Positions 8,603-19,620 are shown, numbered from the stretch's first letter. The stretch is 64,000 nucleotides of DNA from Acinetobacter sp. YWS30-1 (GCF_033558715.1 NZ_CP114606.1:1860001-1924000); one strand, 5' to 3'. The notes: generated from the sequence alone by a model not told the origin. Numbers and translations are program-made.

Positions 8603-10318
8603 TTATTCCACAAACAGCAAAGCCAAACGTACCTGATCATAACCCATACGCGGACTGGTCAGTTCCACGATCGGACGTAATTTAATACTGCCATCATCAT
8701 TAAAATGATCTGAGTTTTGACGTTTGGTTAGACGTTTATAAATCTTGCGGACTTGTTCAACGACTTCTTCACCCGGATGAGCCACTGAGATATCCAGCCC
8801 TTGCTCCTTATGCAAACGCCCCAGATGGTTAATGATGGTTGCCGGCGTTAAACCACGTTCAGTGGCAATATCGGAAATCTCATAACCTTCTTTAAACAAT
8901 TCACGGGTTTCATCCAAGGTTGCAGTCGCGTAGTTTTGCTTGCCACCATTTTTGGCAATTTTCTTCTCATTGCGCTGGATCTCGACTTCATTCAAAGTAC
9001 CACCACAATGACGGATAAAGGCCTTATGCTGTACAGTCAAATCCACGTTTTCAAAATTCGCTTCAGCTTCATCCGACAGTTCCCGAAAGCGGCGATCAGC
9101 TTTAATGGCAAGACTATCCAGTTCCAGAGCCTGTTCATTAAAGCCTTTCAAGCGTAGACCATTTAAGCTTTTTAAACGGGATAATGCTACATAGCCCTGA
9201 CCTTTTTCAAAGGTATGGCTCAGGTCAATCTCAGCAGCTTCTAGTGTCATGCCTTGAGACTTATGGATGGTGATTGCCCAAGCCAGACGTAGTGGAATCT
9301 GCTGGAAACTGGCAATGGTTTTGCCTGCTTCATTATCCACCGACCAGGTTTCAGGCTCTACAATCAGGGTAGTTCCATCTGTCAGTTTGACCTTTGGCAG
9401 AACCCCATGCTCATCATCATCTTCAAAGCCGATCACTTCACCCAAGCTGCCGTTGATATAGCCCATATCAAAGTTATTTTTCACGAACATGACCTTGGCA
9501 TGTTTTTTCAGGGTTAAGGCTTCGGGTGCACGGACTGAAGACTTTAAGGTTTCAATCAGTTTTTCATTACCATCACATTGCGCATCAAACTGGCGGGGAT
9601 CCTGATCAATTTCATTCAGATGCTTAAAGTTAATGCTGTCGACATCCATATTGTGGGTATAGAGACGTGTATAGGTATCGCCAATATCCTGCTGACGTGT
9701 GGCCTGTAATGCTGAACGATGTTCAGGTGAAATGGCCTGCGCACGAATGGCATTCAGAATATCATTCAGGTAGTCATTACCCTGACGATGCTGCTCGGTC
9801 AGATAACAAATCCGAAACTTGGCTTCAACCCAAGCATCCGACATAAAGCAGAATTTATCGCGGTTACGCTCATCATTTTTCCCAACGGGTGGCAACTGGA
9901 AAAAGTCCCCTGCTACAATGACCTGAATCCCACCAAAAGTTTCATCACTTTCCTTGAAATATTTCAGCACCTGATTGACCAGATTGAGCTGCTTGGCATG
10001 CAGCATGGAAATTTCATCAATAATCAGAACTTGCGCATTTTCCAAGTGTTCTTTCAGGTATTTACGCTCTTTCATGCGCTTCAGGTCTTCTTCAGACAAA
10101 AAGTCTTTGATCCCGATTCCGGCCCAGGTATGAATGGTCATACCATTCATATGCGTTGCCGCAATACCAGTCGATGCAGTAATAGCGACCGACACCTTAC
10201 GGGCTTTCAGATAATTAATATATTGATTAAGCGTATAAGTTTTCCCTGCACCCGCAGAACCGGTTAAAAAGACATTTTCCCCTGCTTTTAAGAGTTTAAG
10301 TGCAGTTTCCTGTTTCAT
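8603..10318 (-). CDS. Pif1-family (RecD-like) superfamily 1 helicase
   Basis: This is an ATP-dependent 5'-3' DNA helicase of the Pif1 group. GSAGAGKTYTLNQYI (about residues 20-34) is Walker A, followed by TASTGIAATHMNG, HTWAGIGI and the Walker B IIDEISMLHA. Near residue 350 the motifs LAWAITIHKSQGMTLE and GYVALSRLKSLNGLRL mark helicase motifs V and VI. The C-terminal third adds a helix-turn-helix-like stretch (LFKEGYEISDIATERGLTPATIINHLG) and a short tail not found in minimal Pif1. The length of 571 aa fits bacterial chromosomal Pif1-like proteins. It likely acts in DNA repair or replication, but the substrate is not known. Confidence 0.88.
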   Translation of the reverse strand: MKQETALKLLKAGENVFLTGSAGAGKTYTLNQYINYLKARKVSVAITASTGIAATHMNGMTIHTWAGIGIKDFLSEEDLKRMKERKYLKEHLENAQVLIIDEISMLHAKQLNLVNQVLKYFKESDETFGGIQVIVAGDFFQLPPVGKNDERNRDKFCFMSDAWVEAKFRICYLTEQHRQGNDYLNDILNAIRAQAISPEHRSALQATRQQDIGDTYTRLYTHNMDVDSINFKHLNEIDQDPRQFDAQCDGNEKLIETLKSSVRAPEALTLKKHAKVMFVKNNFDMGYINGSLGEVIGFEDDDEHGVLPKVKLTDGTTLIVEPETWSVDNEAGKTIASFQQIPLRLAWAITIHKSQGMTLEAAEIDLSHTFEKGQGYVALSRLKSLNGLRLKGFNEQALELDSLAIKADRRFRELSDEAEANFENVDLTVQHKAFIRHCGGTLNEVEIQRNEKKIAKNGGKQNYATATLDETRELFKEGYEISDIATERGLTPATIINHLGRLHKEQGLDISVAHPGEEVVEQVRKIYKRLTKRQNSDHFNDDGSIKLRPIVELTSPRMGYDQVRLALLFVE

Positions 10319-10405
10319 AAAAGAGATACCGTAAAAGAACGGCTATAGCCTAACGATTTTTGCCGGAAAAGTTAAGCTTCACGGACAGAAAAGCATTGAA
10401 TCAGG

Positions 10406-12412
10406 TCAAGCCTGCAGGTTTAACCAGTTAATAAAATGCTGGGCAATATTGATATATTCAACTTCCGCTTTTTGATTATTTGGATACTCAAGCTGGTCAA
10501 AGATGACTTGGTCATTCTGCAACTGACAACCTAAAATCAGAGGTAACTTGATTGCAGGATGTGACATGCGAAAAGCCACATATTCACCTTCAACTATACG
10601 CTGTGCATAACTTGCAGCCAGACAGTTCCGGAATATTCTAGCTTCTTCAATAATCCGCTCTAGTGTTTTCAACTCCTCAAAACGCCAATTAAAATACAGT
10701 AGAAAATGTGCCTGTGTGAGTGGCCTCCAGCTGGCTAAAGCAAAGTCTTTTTTGAGCTTGGCAATAATTTCCTGCTTCTGAATCTGCTCATGCCAGGCAA
10801 CTGCCTGCGTAAATAAACTGGTCCAGCTTAAATTTTTAGGCACTTCTGTTTGAGTAGAAAAATACTCCGGCAGATAATCGCGGATATAACCATCAAAACA
10901 GGATTCACGTACATGCCGGGCGTGTAAATAAAAACGCTTCCTGAACTCTACAAATGGAATCTGGTTACGTTGTAGCACGTTATAAAAATCACGGTCTTGC
11001 TGAGTTTGGGGCCGAATATAAGCCAACACCTCTTCAGGCAAATCACGGGTAATCTTATACAGATGCTGCATATAAGCTTGCATGACCCGACTTAAGTTGG
11101 CGTAAACTCTTTTAGTCATCTGATCATCCATTGCCACTACATCCCGCAATAATCCGATCCATTCATCCAGATATAAAATCGATGGACTAATCGCAATACG
11201 ATGATCCTCAACAGCCTGACGCATCCCTTTGAGAACAACTGTTCGATTTAGCTCATGCTCAAACCAGCAATGCTGAATGGCATATTGATGAACATCATCA
11301 ATAAACAGACGTGCTGCGATATATTGAAAATATTGCAAGGTGGCTAACACAATCTGCGGATGAATATGATGCGTATCAATAAAGCTTAAAGCTGTTGCCG
11401 CCACCCGCACACTGCTATGTTGAATATTGCTGCTCAGCCAATCCAAAATTTCCGCAGGCTGTTTAAATAGCCAGTTCACTACCCGATGACAATCAAATAA
11501 GGGAAGTTTGGCGACTTTTTTTTGCCATAAATAAGGATTATTTTCCAGAAAATTGCGTTTGGATAGCAGATCACTCCGATGCCAGCTATCACGATTCATC
11601 AGCCGTACAAAGCCCAGTAGATGACTTTGCTCTTCGGCATGCCGATACAGCAAACGGATATCGTCAATATGGTCATTCAGCTCATGCAGATTGAACCGGT
11701 TTTCAAAGGATAAGGAGATAATCCGGAAAGTCGCTGGGTGCAGAAACTCGGGCGCACTGAAACAGAATGCATCCAGACTGTCCATCACTGACTGAATCGA
11801 TAGAAACTCATCTGACTGCAAATGTTGCAAGGAAAAGATTTGCTGTAGCTGTTTTAAAACATGCGCCGGAATCTCATGTCCACTTTGAAGACAATTACTG
11901 ATACAAGGCTGAGTATAAACTTCGGCTTTAATCATAAAGGAGTCGATGATTTCAGCCTGCACAAGCGACATCTGTTTTAAGCAATTAGCAACTCGGTCAG
12001 GCGCATTAACCCATATATAGACTTGATCAATAATAAGTTGACGGAGCTGTTTGGCTTTATCACGTAAAAACAGGGAATGCTGGGGCTTTAAATCGCCAGT
12101 CAGAAAGTAAATATCCTGAAAAAAAAATTCTTCCAAAGCCTCTGCTTTAGCCAGCCTGGAATCAATCTGCATTTCTGCTAAGGCATGGGGACTTTCCAGA
12201 TTTAAATCTTGAGGTGTATATAGCTGTATATTTAATAAGCCATTAAGCAGATCAATTCGATGCTCATCCTGATGAATCCTGAACAAATTCTGGGCATTCA
12301 CATGACCAATAAGCGCCATTTGATCCAGATACAGCTGATTTAACTCAGGAAAAATACTGAGGCATTGTTCAGCGAGCTGTCTGAATGGCAGTAACAAACC
12401 CTCCTGTTCCAT
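10406..12412 (-). CDS. Uncharacterised protein with PcfJ-like C-terminal region
   Basis: A 668-aa protein that I do not recognise over most of its length. The body is rich in Leu, Gln and His and probably helical (HEAT- or ARM-like spacing is suggestive only). The last 80 residues contain EEARIFRNCLAASYAQRI followed by EGEYVAFRMS. This resembles the core motif of PcfJ-type proteins (a His/Cys/Asn-Cys pair, then SYA, then a short strand with a basic end). PcfJ domains are best known on conjugative plasmids and their role is unclear. The gene stands alone between a Pif1 helicase and an acyltransferase and shows no sign of mobility. Confidence 0.6.
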   Translation of the reverse strand: MEQEGLLLPFRQLAEQCLSIFPELNQLYLDQMALIGHVNAQNLFRIHQDEHRIDLLNGLLNIQLYTPQDLNLESPHALAEMQIDSRLAKAEALEEFFFQDIYFLTGDLKPQHSLFLRDKAKQLRQLIIDQVYIWVNAPDRVANCLKQMSLVQAEIIDSFMIKAEVYTQPCISNCLQSGHEIPAHVLKQLQQIFSLQHLQSDEFLSIQSVMDSLDAFCFSAPEFLHPATFRIISLSFENRFNLHELNDHIDDIRLLYRHAEEQSHLLGFVRLMNRDSWHRSDLLSKRNFLENNPYLWQKKVAKLPLFDCHRVVNWLFKQPAEILDWLSSNIQHSSVRVAATALSFIDTHHIHPQIVLATLQYFQYIAARLFIDDVHQYAIQHCWFEHELNRTVVLKGMRQAVEDHRIAISPSILYLDEWIGLLRDVVAMDDQMTKRVYANLSRVMQAYMQHLYKITRDLPEEVLAYIRPQTQQDRDFYNVLQRNQIPFVEFRKRFYLHARHVRESCFDGYIRDYLPEYFSTQTEVPKNLSWTSLFTQAVAWHEQIQKQEIIAKLKKDFALASWRPLTQAHFLLYFNWRFEELKTLERIIEEARIFRNCLAASYAQRIVEGEYVAFRMSHPAIKLPLILGCQLQNDQVIFDQLEYPNNQKAEVEYINIAQHFINWLNLQA

Positions 12413-12566
12413 ATTTCCCCCTTCGTTTTAACCCTATTGAGTTACAGACCTACTGAATTTCAATCCTTTAAAATCGCTTTTTCCTTTCTATTACAGAAAT
12501 TGAAGCATGGTGATTTTTTAGACGATTCGATCTCAATGTAAAGCAAAGCAGGAATGATGAAAAGAC

Positions 12567-13325
12567 CTAGACTTCATCTTGCCGACGTCTGTCAGCCAAC
12601 AGTTCTAGCCCCTGATAGATCTTGTGTTGTAAATACTCACGAAAATCAATCAGATCATTCTCGTGCTGCACATGATGAATTGGCTGCCGCGGCATAAACT
12701 GAAAATAAAAAGGCAAGCGTTTGGGAAACAGATTTTTAGGTAAGGAAGGAATCACGTCACCATGACGTAATAATTTATTGAGTTGGGGAATTTTTAATAA
12801 TTTTTGAAAATACTTATGTTGAATGATCTTATTGGCATCAAATCCAATCTCATAGATTTCATCACTGCCCAGTGCAGCAAAAGGGACTATATCGTATTGA
12901 AACTCTTGAGCCAGCTTAAGGAAGCCATAACGCTCTTTCCAAATCAGCTGATACTGCTCACCTTCCCGCTTGAGCACTTCACGGCCACCACCCGGAAAGA
13001 CCAGAATCGAGTAGCCTTGCTGCATGGCCGAGCGGACATAGTCCTGTATGCCATCAATAGCACCAAATTTCTTCACTGCTTCACGCCATAGCGGCACATA
13101 AAAATGGCTATGATCAGCAATACTGACCACAGCCACTTGATGTTGGTTGTACAGGTAATCAATCAACATTGGCGCATCAAAGATGCCATACATGGAATGA
13201 TTACCGACATACATTGCAGGTCGACTGGCATCAATATTTTCAGCCCCTAAAAAAGTAGGCGTGAAATACAGTTTGGATAAGGCACTTAAGCGCCTGATCC
13301 ATGCTGCGTCATGCTTGACCTGCAA
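12567..13325 (-). CDS. PlsC-like 1-acylglycerol-phosphate acyltransferase family protein
   Basis: Probably an acyltransferase acting on a lipid acceptor. The family motifs are a somewhat altered catalytic block GNHSMYGIFDAP (usual form HxxxxD) and the substrate-binding block FPGGGREVLKREGE. I place the start at a TTG at 13325, because GGGAG stands 6 bases before it and this removes a 60-base overlap with the upstream gene. The next ATG would cut into the catalytic region. The result is 252 aa. It lies 14 bases behind a FabH-like gene in the same direction, so the two probably work on the same acyl chains. Confidence 0.8.
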   Translation of the reverse strand: MQVKHDAAWIRRLSALSKLYFTPTFLGAENIDASRPAMYVGNHSMYGIFDAPMLIDYLYNQHQVAVVSIADHSHFYVPLWREAVKKFGAIDGIQDYVRSAMQQGYSILVFPGGGREVLKREGEQYQLIWKERYGFLKLAQEFQYDIVPFAALGSDEIYEIGFDANKIIQHKYFQKLLKIPQLNKLLRHGDVIPSLPKNLFPKRLPFYFQFMPRQPIHHVQHENDLIDFREYLQHKIYQGLELLADRRRQDEV

Positions 13326-13339
13326 AATATACTCCCGGC

Positions 13340-14449
13340 TTACGCCACGCGTTTTTGTACCAGGATTGAACCCACTGAATAGCCTGCACCAAATGAACAC
13401 AGTACGCCATATTCGCCGTCTTCAACTTCATTTGCAGTACGATGTAAGGCAATAATGACACCTGCGGAAGAAGTATTGGCAAACTCATTCAGAATGATAG
13501 GTACCAGACCTGGTTTGGCATTTTCTTTACCCACTACCAGTTTCAGAATCAATTCATTCATGCTGGCATTGGCTTGGTGCAACCAGAAGCGTTTTACATC
13601 TGTAGGTGCAATATGATTTTTCTCAAGTTGAGCAGTAATCATCTTGGCAACCAGTGGACACACTTCTTTAAATACCTTACGACCGTCCTGACGGAAACGT
13701 TTGTCGTCAATATCTGCATTTTCAGACGTATTTAGGAAGCCGAAGTTATTACGGATATTGTTTGAGAACTGGGTAAATAATGATGTATCCAGAATCTCGA
13801 AACCGGTTTTAGTTTCAGTATCTTCAATGATCGATGCAGTTGCGACATCACCAAAAATAAAGTGACAGTCACGTGAACGGAAATCGGTATGTGCAGAGGT
13901 AATTTCGACATTTACCAGCAATACACGACGTGCACCTGCTTTGATGGCATCGGCAGCCTGTTTTAAACCAAAAGTTGCTGCTGAACATGCGACGTTCATG
14001 TCATACGCATAACCTTGAATACCCAGAGCAGTCTGGATTTCAATCGCAACCGCAGGATAAGCACGTTGCAGATTTGAACATGACAGGATCACAACATCGA
14101 TATCTTCAGCAGTGACACCAGCATTTTCCATCGCCTGTTTTGCTGCGATCACGCCCCATTCTGCCTGAAGGGAAATTTCATCATCTGAACGTTCACGTAG
14201 ATTTGGACGTAAACGTTTTGGATCGAGGATGCCAGTTTTTTCTGACACATAACGGCGTTGTACGCCTGACGCTTTTTCAATAAATTCTGCGCTAGAACCA
14301 CGGCGCGCATCTAATTCGCCTGCAGCGATTTTATCTGCATTTTCGTGATTATACAGTTCCACATAAGCATTTAAACTTTCAACTAACTCTTCATTGGTAA
14401 TGACATCTTCCGGATGGAACAAGCCAGTACCCGTAATACGGATGCCCAT
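13340..14449 (-). CDS. 3-oxoacyl-ACP synthase III family protein (FabH-like)
   Basis: A thiolase-fold condensing enzyme. The Cys-His-Asn triad is visible: Cys155 in NVACSAATF, His291 in WLHQANASM and Asn325 in [10 protein letters not shown]. At 369 aa it is about 50 residues longer than E. coli FabH, with an insertion after residue 30 ([13 protein letters not shown] and following). This matches the FabH-like branch that includes Pseudomonas PA3286 rather than the primary FabH. It likely condenses a medium-chain acyl-CoA or other primer, which is inference from the family. It is followed closely by an acyltransferase gene. Confidence 0.87.
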   Translation of the reverse strand: MGIRITGTGLFHPEDVITNEELVESLNAYVELYNHENADKIAAGELDARRGSSAEFIEKASGVQRRYVSEKTGILDPKRLRPNLRERSDDEISLQAEWGVIAAKQAMENAGVTAEDIDVVILSCSNLQRAYPAVAIEIQTALGIQGYAYDMNVACSAATFGLKQAADAIKAGARRVLLVNVEITSAHTDFRSRDCHFIFGDVATASIIEDTETKTGFEILDTSLFTQFSNNIRNNFGFLNTSENADIDDKRFRQDGRKVFKEVCPLVAKMITAQLEKNHIAPTDVKRFWLHQANASMNELILKLVVGKENAKPGLVPIILNEFANTSSAGVIIALHRTANEVEDGEYGVLCSFGAGYSVGSILVQKRVA

Positions 14450-14479
14450 GTAAAACTCCTTCTCAAAATGACCTATATC

Positions 14480-17400
14480 TTAACTGATTCCAAGACGTTC
14501 CCATACTTTTTGCAGGCGAGTTGGAGAAATGGGTGTTTTCGTTTTCATCGGTTGAGAAAACAATGAGATCCTTAACTCCTCAACCATAAAATACAATTCT
14601 TTAACGCGAGCGTCATTTTTAAACTTAAATAATTTTTCCATCCAGGGATCAATTTGGTCAATGGCGGAATCATCCCTCTGTAGGTTATTTGGCAAGCGCT
14701 CTAAACGCAAGATCAGGGCTTTCAAATAACGTGGAAATTCTGACCATACGTCGGAAGGTTTCCGATAAACGAAGTCAGAAAGACTCATCAAATCAAGCTG
14801 ATCCTCAATATCATCAATATTTTTTCCAAATATAGATGGGTCTAAAACCAGTAATTTACGACGAATTTCCTGCCACTGGATATAAATATCCGTGATTTCT
14901 TTCAGTGCAGTCTGGCCATGAGTCAGGAAAGATTTTTTTACATCCTCTACCAACTTTTGGAACTCTTGCATATTGACAGGCAGCTCATTAATTGACAGGT
15001 GGAGTGTGGCATAAACTAACATTTGCTCCAGTTGGGCCTTATCGCCAAGCGGTGAATATGCCAGTGCCAGCGGTTTGGAAATCTGTTTTTTCAGCTGACG
15101 CACCAGATCTCCGAGCTGCATATGCACCAGCCGAATGATCCCTTCACGATGCTGTTTGACGGCTTCAGCCTGATCATTAAAGGTCTGAATCACGACACCA
15201 GATTCATCTTTCTGTTCCAGTGCAGCAAAGTCTTTGGTAGGAACCAGTGCCTGATATTGCTTAACGACTACACCCGTCACTTTCTGCGATGCTTCAAAGA
15301 CAAAGTTTTCCGGGAAGGTTTTAAATTCACCTTTTAACTGTTTCACCGGGCTATGAGTTTCAGTACGGTAACGGGCTTTTAGCTCGGCCAGATCACGGCC
15401 TTGTTCAATCACGTGACCTTTTTCATCTATCACCTTGATCAAAGGTAAGAGATATTGCTCAACCCGATCCAGACTAAAATCTTTTTCTGTAATCTGCTCG
15501 CCACGCAACTGGAAAGCCAGAAAACTGAAAATATGCTCACGTAAATTGACTGCATCAATACGGGCTGCCAGCTTTTTCGCAGTATCTGGAATCGGCACCA
15601 GACTACGGCGTTTATCTTTAGGCAAAGTCTTTAATAAAGCTTCGATCAGCTCCAGACGCCAGCCCGGAATCCCCCATGACCAGATATTTTCATCGACCTG
15701 CGGCAAAGCCTGCAGCGGAATTTTAACCGTTGCACCATCTTCATCATGACTTGGGTCAAAACGATAGCTGGTCGCCAGACGCAATTCACCATTATGTAAA
15801 TAATCCGGAAACTGTTGTGTGGTTGGACGATCATTCAGCCACAGCGCATCATCATCAATAAACAGATAACGTGGATCATGTGGCTCTACTGTAGCACGCC
15901 AGTCTTCAAAACTGCGGCGACTGGCTACTTCAGGTGGTACTTTGGAGGCATAGAACTGGTAAATGGTTTCTTCATCCACCACCAGATCACGACGGCGCAG
16001 TTTGTCTTCGACCCGTTCCACTTCTTCCAGTTTCAGCAGATTATGCTTCAGGAATGGTGGATTAATACCGAGATTGCCAGTAGTCAGTGCATCACGCAGG
16101 AAGATTTCATGTGCAGCTGGCTGATCCACTTTCTCATAATTGACCGGACGTTTCGGCTCGATGATCAGACCGAATAACGAAATCTGATCATAGGCATTGA
16201 CTACACCCGCTTTTTTCGACCAGTGCGGTTCGAAATAATGATGTTTCAGCAAGTCACGCGCAGCTAGCAGAATCCATTCCGGCTCAATTTTCGCTAGAGT
16301 CCGTAAATACACCTGCGAGGTTTCAACCATTTCAAAAGCCATCACCCATGGGGTATTCGTCTTGTGCAGCGTTGATGCCGGGAAAATTCGTGCTTTCTGC
16401 TGACGAACTGCCATAAACACATTACGTTCATCAGTCTTGTTGGCAATAAAAGACAGTAAGCCAGTCAATAAAGCGCGATGCAGATTTTCATAACTGGCTT
16501 TCTTTTCATTAAAGGACAGTTTTAAGCCTTTAGCCAGATCCACCAGCTGCTCATGAGTTTTCTTCCATTCACGCAGACGTAACCAGCTCAGGAAATGATT
16601 CCGTGCAAAAGTACGGCGTTTGTTTTCACTCATACTCTCACGGTTGTTATGCAGGGTATCCCAGAGCTTGATATAAAACAAAAAATCTGAATCTGCTTCA
16701 CGGAACAAGGCATGTTTCTGATCAGCCTGCATCTGCTTATCCGCAGGACGTTCACGTGGGTCTTGTACTGCCAGCGCCGCGACAATCACCAAAGCTTCAT
16801 TCAGCGCACCAAAATGCGCACCGCCAAGAATCATTCGCGCCAGACGTGGATCAATCGGCATTTTCGCCATTTGCTGACCGATCTTGGTTAATCCCCCTTG
16901 TGTTCCCCCTTTAGTAAAGCGGGAAGAAGTTGCCGACTGCTTTTCGTTGGCAACTTTAGGGGGATTTTTCTCCGTCATTGCCCCAAGCTCAATCAAGAGC
17001 TTGCGACCATCATTGACCAGGCGGTGATCTGGTGGCTCAATGAAATCAAAATCTTCCAGTGAACCTAGGCCCAGACTTTGCATCTGTAAAATAACGGATG
17101 CCAGATTGGTCCGTTTAATCTCAGGTTCGGTAAATTCAGGACGACTTAAAAAGTCCTCTTCACTATACAGACGAACACAGACACCTGGCGCAATACGGCC
17201 ACAACGGCCTTTACGCTGATTGGCAGCAGCTTGAGAAACCGCTTCGATCGGTAAACGCTGCACCCGTGAACGATAGTTATAACGGGAAATACGGGCAAAA
17301 CCGCTATCAATCACATAACGAATGTTCGGAACAGTTAATGCTGTTTCTGCTACGTTGGTGGCGATAATAATCCGTCGACCGCCGCCCGATGGATTAAAGA

Positions 17401-18400
17401 TTTTTTGCTGTTCAGCCAGTGCCAGACGCGCATACAAAGGAAGTACTTCAGTATGGCGTGGACCATGCTTGATCAAGGTTTCCTGCAGTTCACGAATTTC
17501 CTGTTCGGTACTGGCAAAAATCAGGATATCAGCATGTTCCGGATGACCTTTTTCCTGTGCATCCTGAAAACATTCTTCTACTGCTGCAACCACTGCGCGT
17601 GGCAGATTTTCTTCAAAATCATCAAATTCGTCGTCATCACTGCCGACAATGCTCATTTCAGAAATTGGACGATAACGCACTTCTACCGGATAGCTACGTC
17701 CTTCCACTTCATAGATCGGCGCACCATTGAAGTAGTTACTAAAACGGTTTACGTCCAGCGTTGCCGAGGTAATGATCACTTTTAAATCTTTACGACGCGG
17801 CAACAGCTGCTTGAGATAACCCATGATGAAATCGATATTCAGCGAGCGTTCATGGGCTTCATCAATAATGATGGTGTCGTATTTGGTCAGGAACCGGTCA
17901 TTGGCTAGCTCTGCCAATAAAATACCATCCGTCATCAAACGGACGATCGAATCCTGCGAGCCCTGTTCATTAAAACGGACTTTAAAGGAGATCGATTCCC
18001 CCAGTTTCTCGCCAACTTCTTCCGCAATACGCTGTGATACGCTACGCGCAGCCAGACGACGTGGCTGGGTATGGCCAATCAGACCAGTCAGGCCGCGACC
18101 TGCCAGCATGGCGATTTGTGGTAATTGCGTAGTTTTACCGGAACCGGTTTCACCAGCCACAATAATGACCTGATGTTGCTGGATCGCTTCAATCAGCTTG
18201 TCTGCATACTGGGTAACAGGCAGATCCTGATTCAGCTTGATATTGGGAATGCGTTCGATACGCTGCATGACTTTGGCATGCGATTTTTCAAATAATTCTT
18301 GATATTGCTTTTGGTTGGCATCTTTACCTTTTTGGAGTCGATTTAAACGATGACGGTCACGCGCCATAACGAGCTGATCTACATTTAAAGGACTCTGCAC
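14480..18400 (-). CDS. hrpA: ATP-dependent RNA helicase HrpA
   Basis: A DEAH-box RNA helicase that rescues collided or stalled ribosomes in E. coli. GETGSGKTTQLPQ (motif I), DEAHERSLNIDF (II), SATLD (III), TNVAETALTVPNIRYVIDSG (V) and QRKGRCGRIAPG (VI) lie in order in the first 450 residues. They are followed by the helicase-associated domains and the long HrpA-specific C-terminal region. The 1300-aa length fits. The frame opens at a TTG (18430). I prefer a GTG at 18400 with AGGTG upstream, which keeps the N-terminal segment that aligns with E. coli HrpA. An ATG at 18367 is also possible. Confidence 0.95.
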   Translation of the reverse strand: MQSPLNVDQLVMARDRHRLNRLQKGKDANQKQYQELFEKSHAKVMQRIERIPNIKLNQDLPVTQYADKLIEAIQQHQVIIVAGETGSGKTTQLPQIAMLAGRGLTGLIGHTQPRRLAARSVSQRIAEEVGEKLGESISFKVRFNEQGSQDSIVRLMTDGILLAELANDRFLTKYDTIIIDEAHERSLNIDFIMGYLKQLLPRRKDLKVIITSATLDVNRFSNYFNGAPIYEVEGRSYPVEVRYRPISEMSIVGSDDDEFDDFEENLPRAVVAAVEECFQDAQEKGHPEHADILIFASTEQEIRELQETLIKHGPRHTEVLPLYARLALAEQQKIFNPSGGGRRIIIATNVAETALTVPNIRYVIDSGFARISRYNYRSRVQRLPIEAVSQAAANQRKGRCGRIAPGVCVRLYSEEDFLSRPEFTEPEIKRTNLASVILQMQSLGLGSLEDFDFIEPPDHRLVNDGRKLLIELGAMTEKNPPKVANEKQSATSSRFTKGGTQGGLTKIGQQMAKMPIDPRLARMILGGAHFGALNEALVIVAALAVQDPRERPADKQMQADQKHALFREADSDFLFYIKLWDTLHNNRESMSENKRRTFARNHFLSWLRLREWKKTHEQLVDLAKGLKLSFNEKKASYENLHRALLTGLLSFIANKTDERNVFMAVRQQKARIFPASTLHKTNTPWVMAFEMVETSQVYLRTLAKIEPEWILLAARDLLKHHYFEPHWSKKAGVVNAYDQISLFGLIIEPKRPVNYEKVDQPAAHEIFLRDALTTGNLGINPPFLKHNLLKLEEVERVEDKLRRRDLVVDEETIYQFYASKVPPEVASRRSFEDWRATVEPHDPRYLFIDDDALWLNDRPTTQQFPDYLHNGELRLATSYRFDPSHDEDGATVKIPLQALPQVDENIWSWGIPGWRLELIEALLKTLPKDKRRSLVPIPDTAKKLAARIDAVNLREHIFSFLAFQLRGEQITEKDFSLDRVEQYLLPLIKVIDEKGHVIEQGRDLAELKARYRTETHSPVKQLKGEFKTFPENFVFEASQKVTGVVVKQYQALVPTKDFAALEQKDESGVVIQTFNDQAEAVKQHREGIIRLVHMQLGDLVRQLKKQISKPLALAYSPLGDKAQLEQMLVYATLHLSINELPVNMQEFQKLVEDVKKSFLTHGQTALKEITDIYIQWQEIRRKLLVLDPSIFGKNIDDIEDQLDLMSLSDFVYRKPSDVWSEFPRYLKALILRLERLPNNLQRDDSAIDQIDPWMEKLFKFKNDARVKELYFMVEELRISLFSQPMKTKTPISPTRLQKVWERLGIS

Positions 18401-18762
18401 TGAGAAAACACCTGATATAAAAAAAGACAATAGGCAGCTATTTTACGCTGTATTGCCCCTAAGCGAAAGAACGGACATTTTGAATATTTTTATAATTTTT
18501 TAATTTTTGCCCTTGAATTTTACTGCTTGCGGCATCATGTCTGAAGAGGCATTAAACCGGGGTGAGTCTTGTCATGATGTATTCACCATTCTACGGTTGA
18601 ATCATTTATATCAAGAGCAATGCTGTTTGTGCTGATGGTGTTTTATTTTTAGCTTAATTCGGTTTTTCCGATGTATGTTATGTAAAAATACTGTTTCAGC
18701 AAGAAAAATAATTTCTGTACCCTATTGGAAATTAAATACAAACCTCAATCATGGAGACAATG

Positions 18763-19326
18763 ATGAGCTTAATTAATACTGAAGTTAAACCGTTCAAAAC
18801 AACTGCGTTCCAAAATGGTAAATTCATCGAAGTAACAGAAGCTGACCTTAAAGGTAAATGGTCTGTAGTATTCTTCTACCCAGCTGACTTCACTTTCGTT
18901 TGCCCAACTGAACTTGGCGACCTTGCTGACAACTACGAAGAATTCAAAAAATTAGGCGTTGAAATCTACTCAGTTTCTACTGACACTCACTTCACTCACA
19001 AAGCTTGGCACGATTCTTCTGAAGAAATCAAAAAAATCCAATATGTAATGGTTGGCGATCCTACTTGGACTCTTGCTAAAAACTTCGACGTATTAATCGA
19101 AGCTGACGGCCTTGCTGACCGTGGTACTTTCGTGATCGATCCAGAAGGTAAAATCCAAATCGTTGAAATCAACGCTGGCGGTATCGGTCGTGATGCTCAA
19201 GAACTTCTTCGTAAAGTTAAAGCAGCTCAATATGTACACGCTCACCCAGGCGAAGTTTGCCCAGCTAAATGGAAAGAAGGCGACGCAACTCTTGCTCCTT
19301 CAATCGACCTAGTTGGTAAAATCTAA
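18763..19326 (+). CDS. ahpC: Alkyl hydroperoxide reductase subunit C (2-Cys peroxiredoxin)
   Basis: AhpC reduces hydrogen and organic peroxides. The peroxidatic Cys47 lies in [10 protein letters not shown] and the resolving Cys near residue 166 in GEVCPAKW. From the ATG at 18763 the protein is 187 aa, the same as E. coli AhpC. An ATG one codon earlier also fits the GGAGA site. Codon use looks highly biased (GAA, GGT, AAA; many TTC and AAC), as expected for an abundant protein. The ahpF gene lies 1.6 kb downstream rather than directly adjacent. About 320 bases upstream, without genes, hold the promoter region. Confidence 0.97.
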   Translation: MSLINTEVKPFKTTAFQNGKFIEVTEADLKGKWSVVFFYPADFTFVCPTELGDLADNYEEFKKLGVEIYSVSTDTHFTHKAWHDSSEEIKKIQYVMVGDPTWTLAKNFDVLIEADGLADRGTFVIDPEGKIQIVEINAGGIGRDAQELLRKVKAAQYVHAHPGEVCPAKWKEGDATLAPSIDLVGKI

Positions 19327-19349
19327 TCTGTATTAGATTGAACTGATTT

Positions 19350-19382
19350 AAAAAAACCACGCTTTTAGCGTGGTTTTTTTAT
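19350..19382 (+). terminator. Rho-independent terminator of ahpC
   Basis: AAAAAACCACGC and GCGTGGTTTTTTT form a strong stem with TTTTA as loop, 24 bases after the ahpC stop. Confidence 0.9.
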
Positions 19383-19620
19383 TTGAACATTTATTTGATT
19401 GCTCTATTGGCCAAACGTTTTATTTTCCCTTTTCTTCTATCTAAAGCCATCCTACCAAATCTTTATTTTTCACTTTAAAGATCATATAAAAATCAGGCAT
19501 GCATATTGCATCCTCTTCATAACAATCCCCTACTTATGCTTACAATTCAGTTATACATCTTCAATGTCAGTTGGCATAAGTTCAAGACATAAGATAATAA
19601 TATTCAGTGGAGGAAAACGT

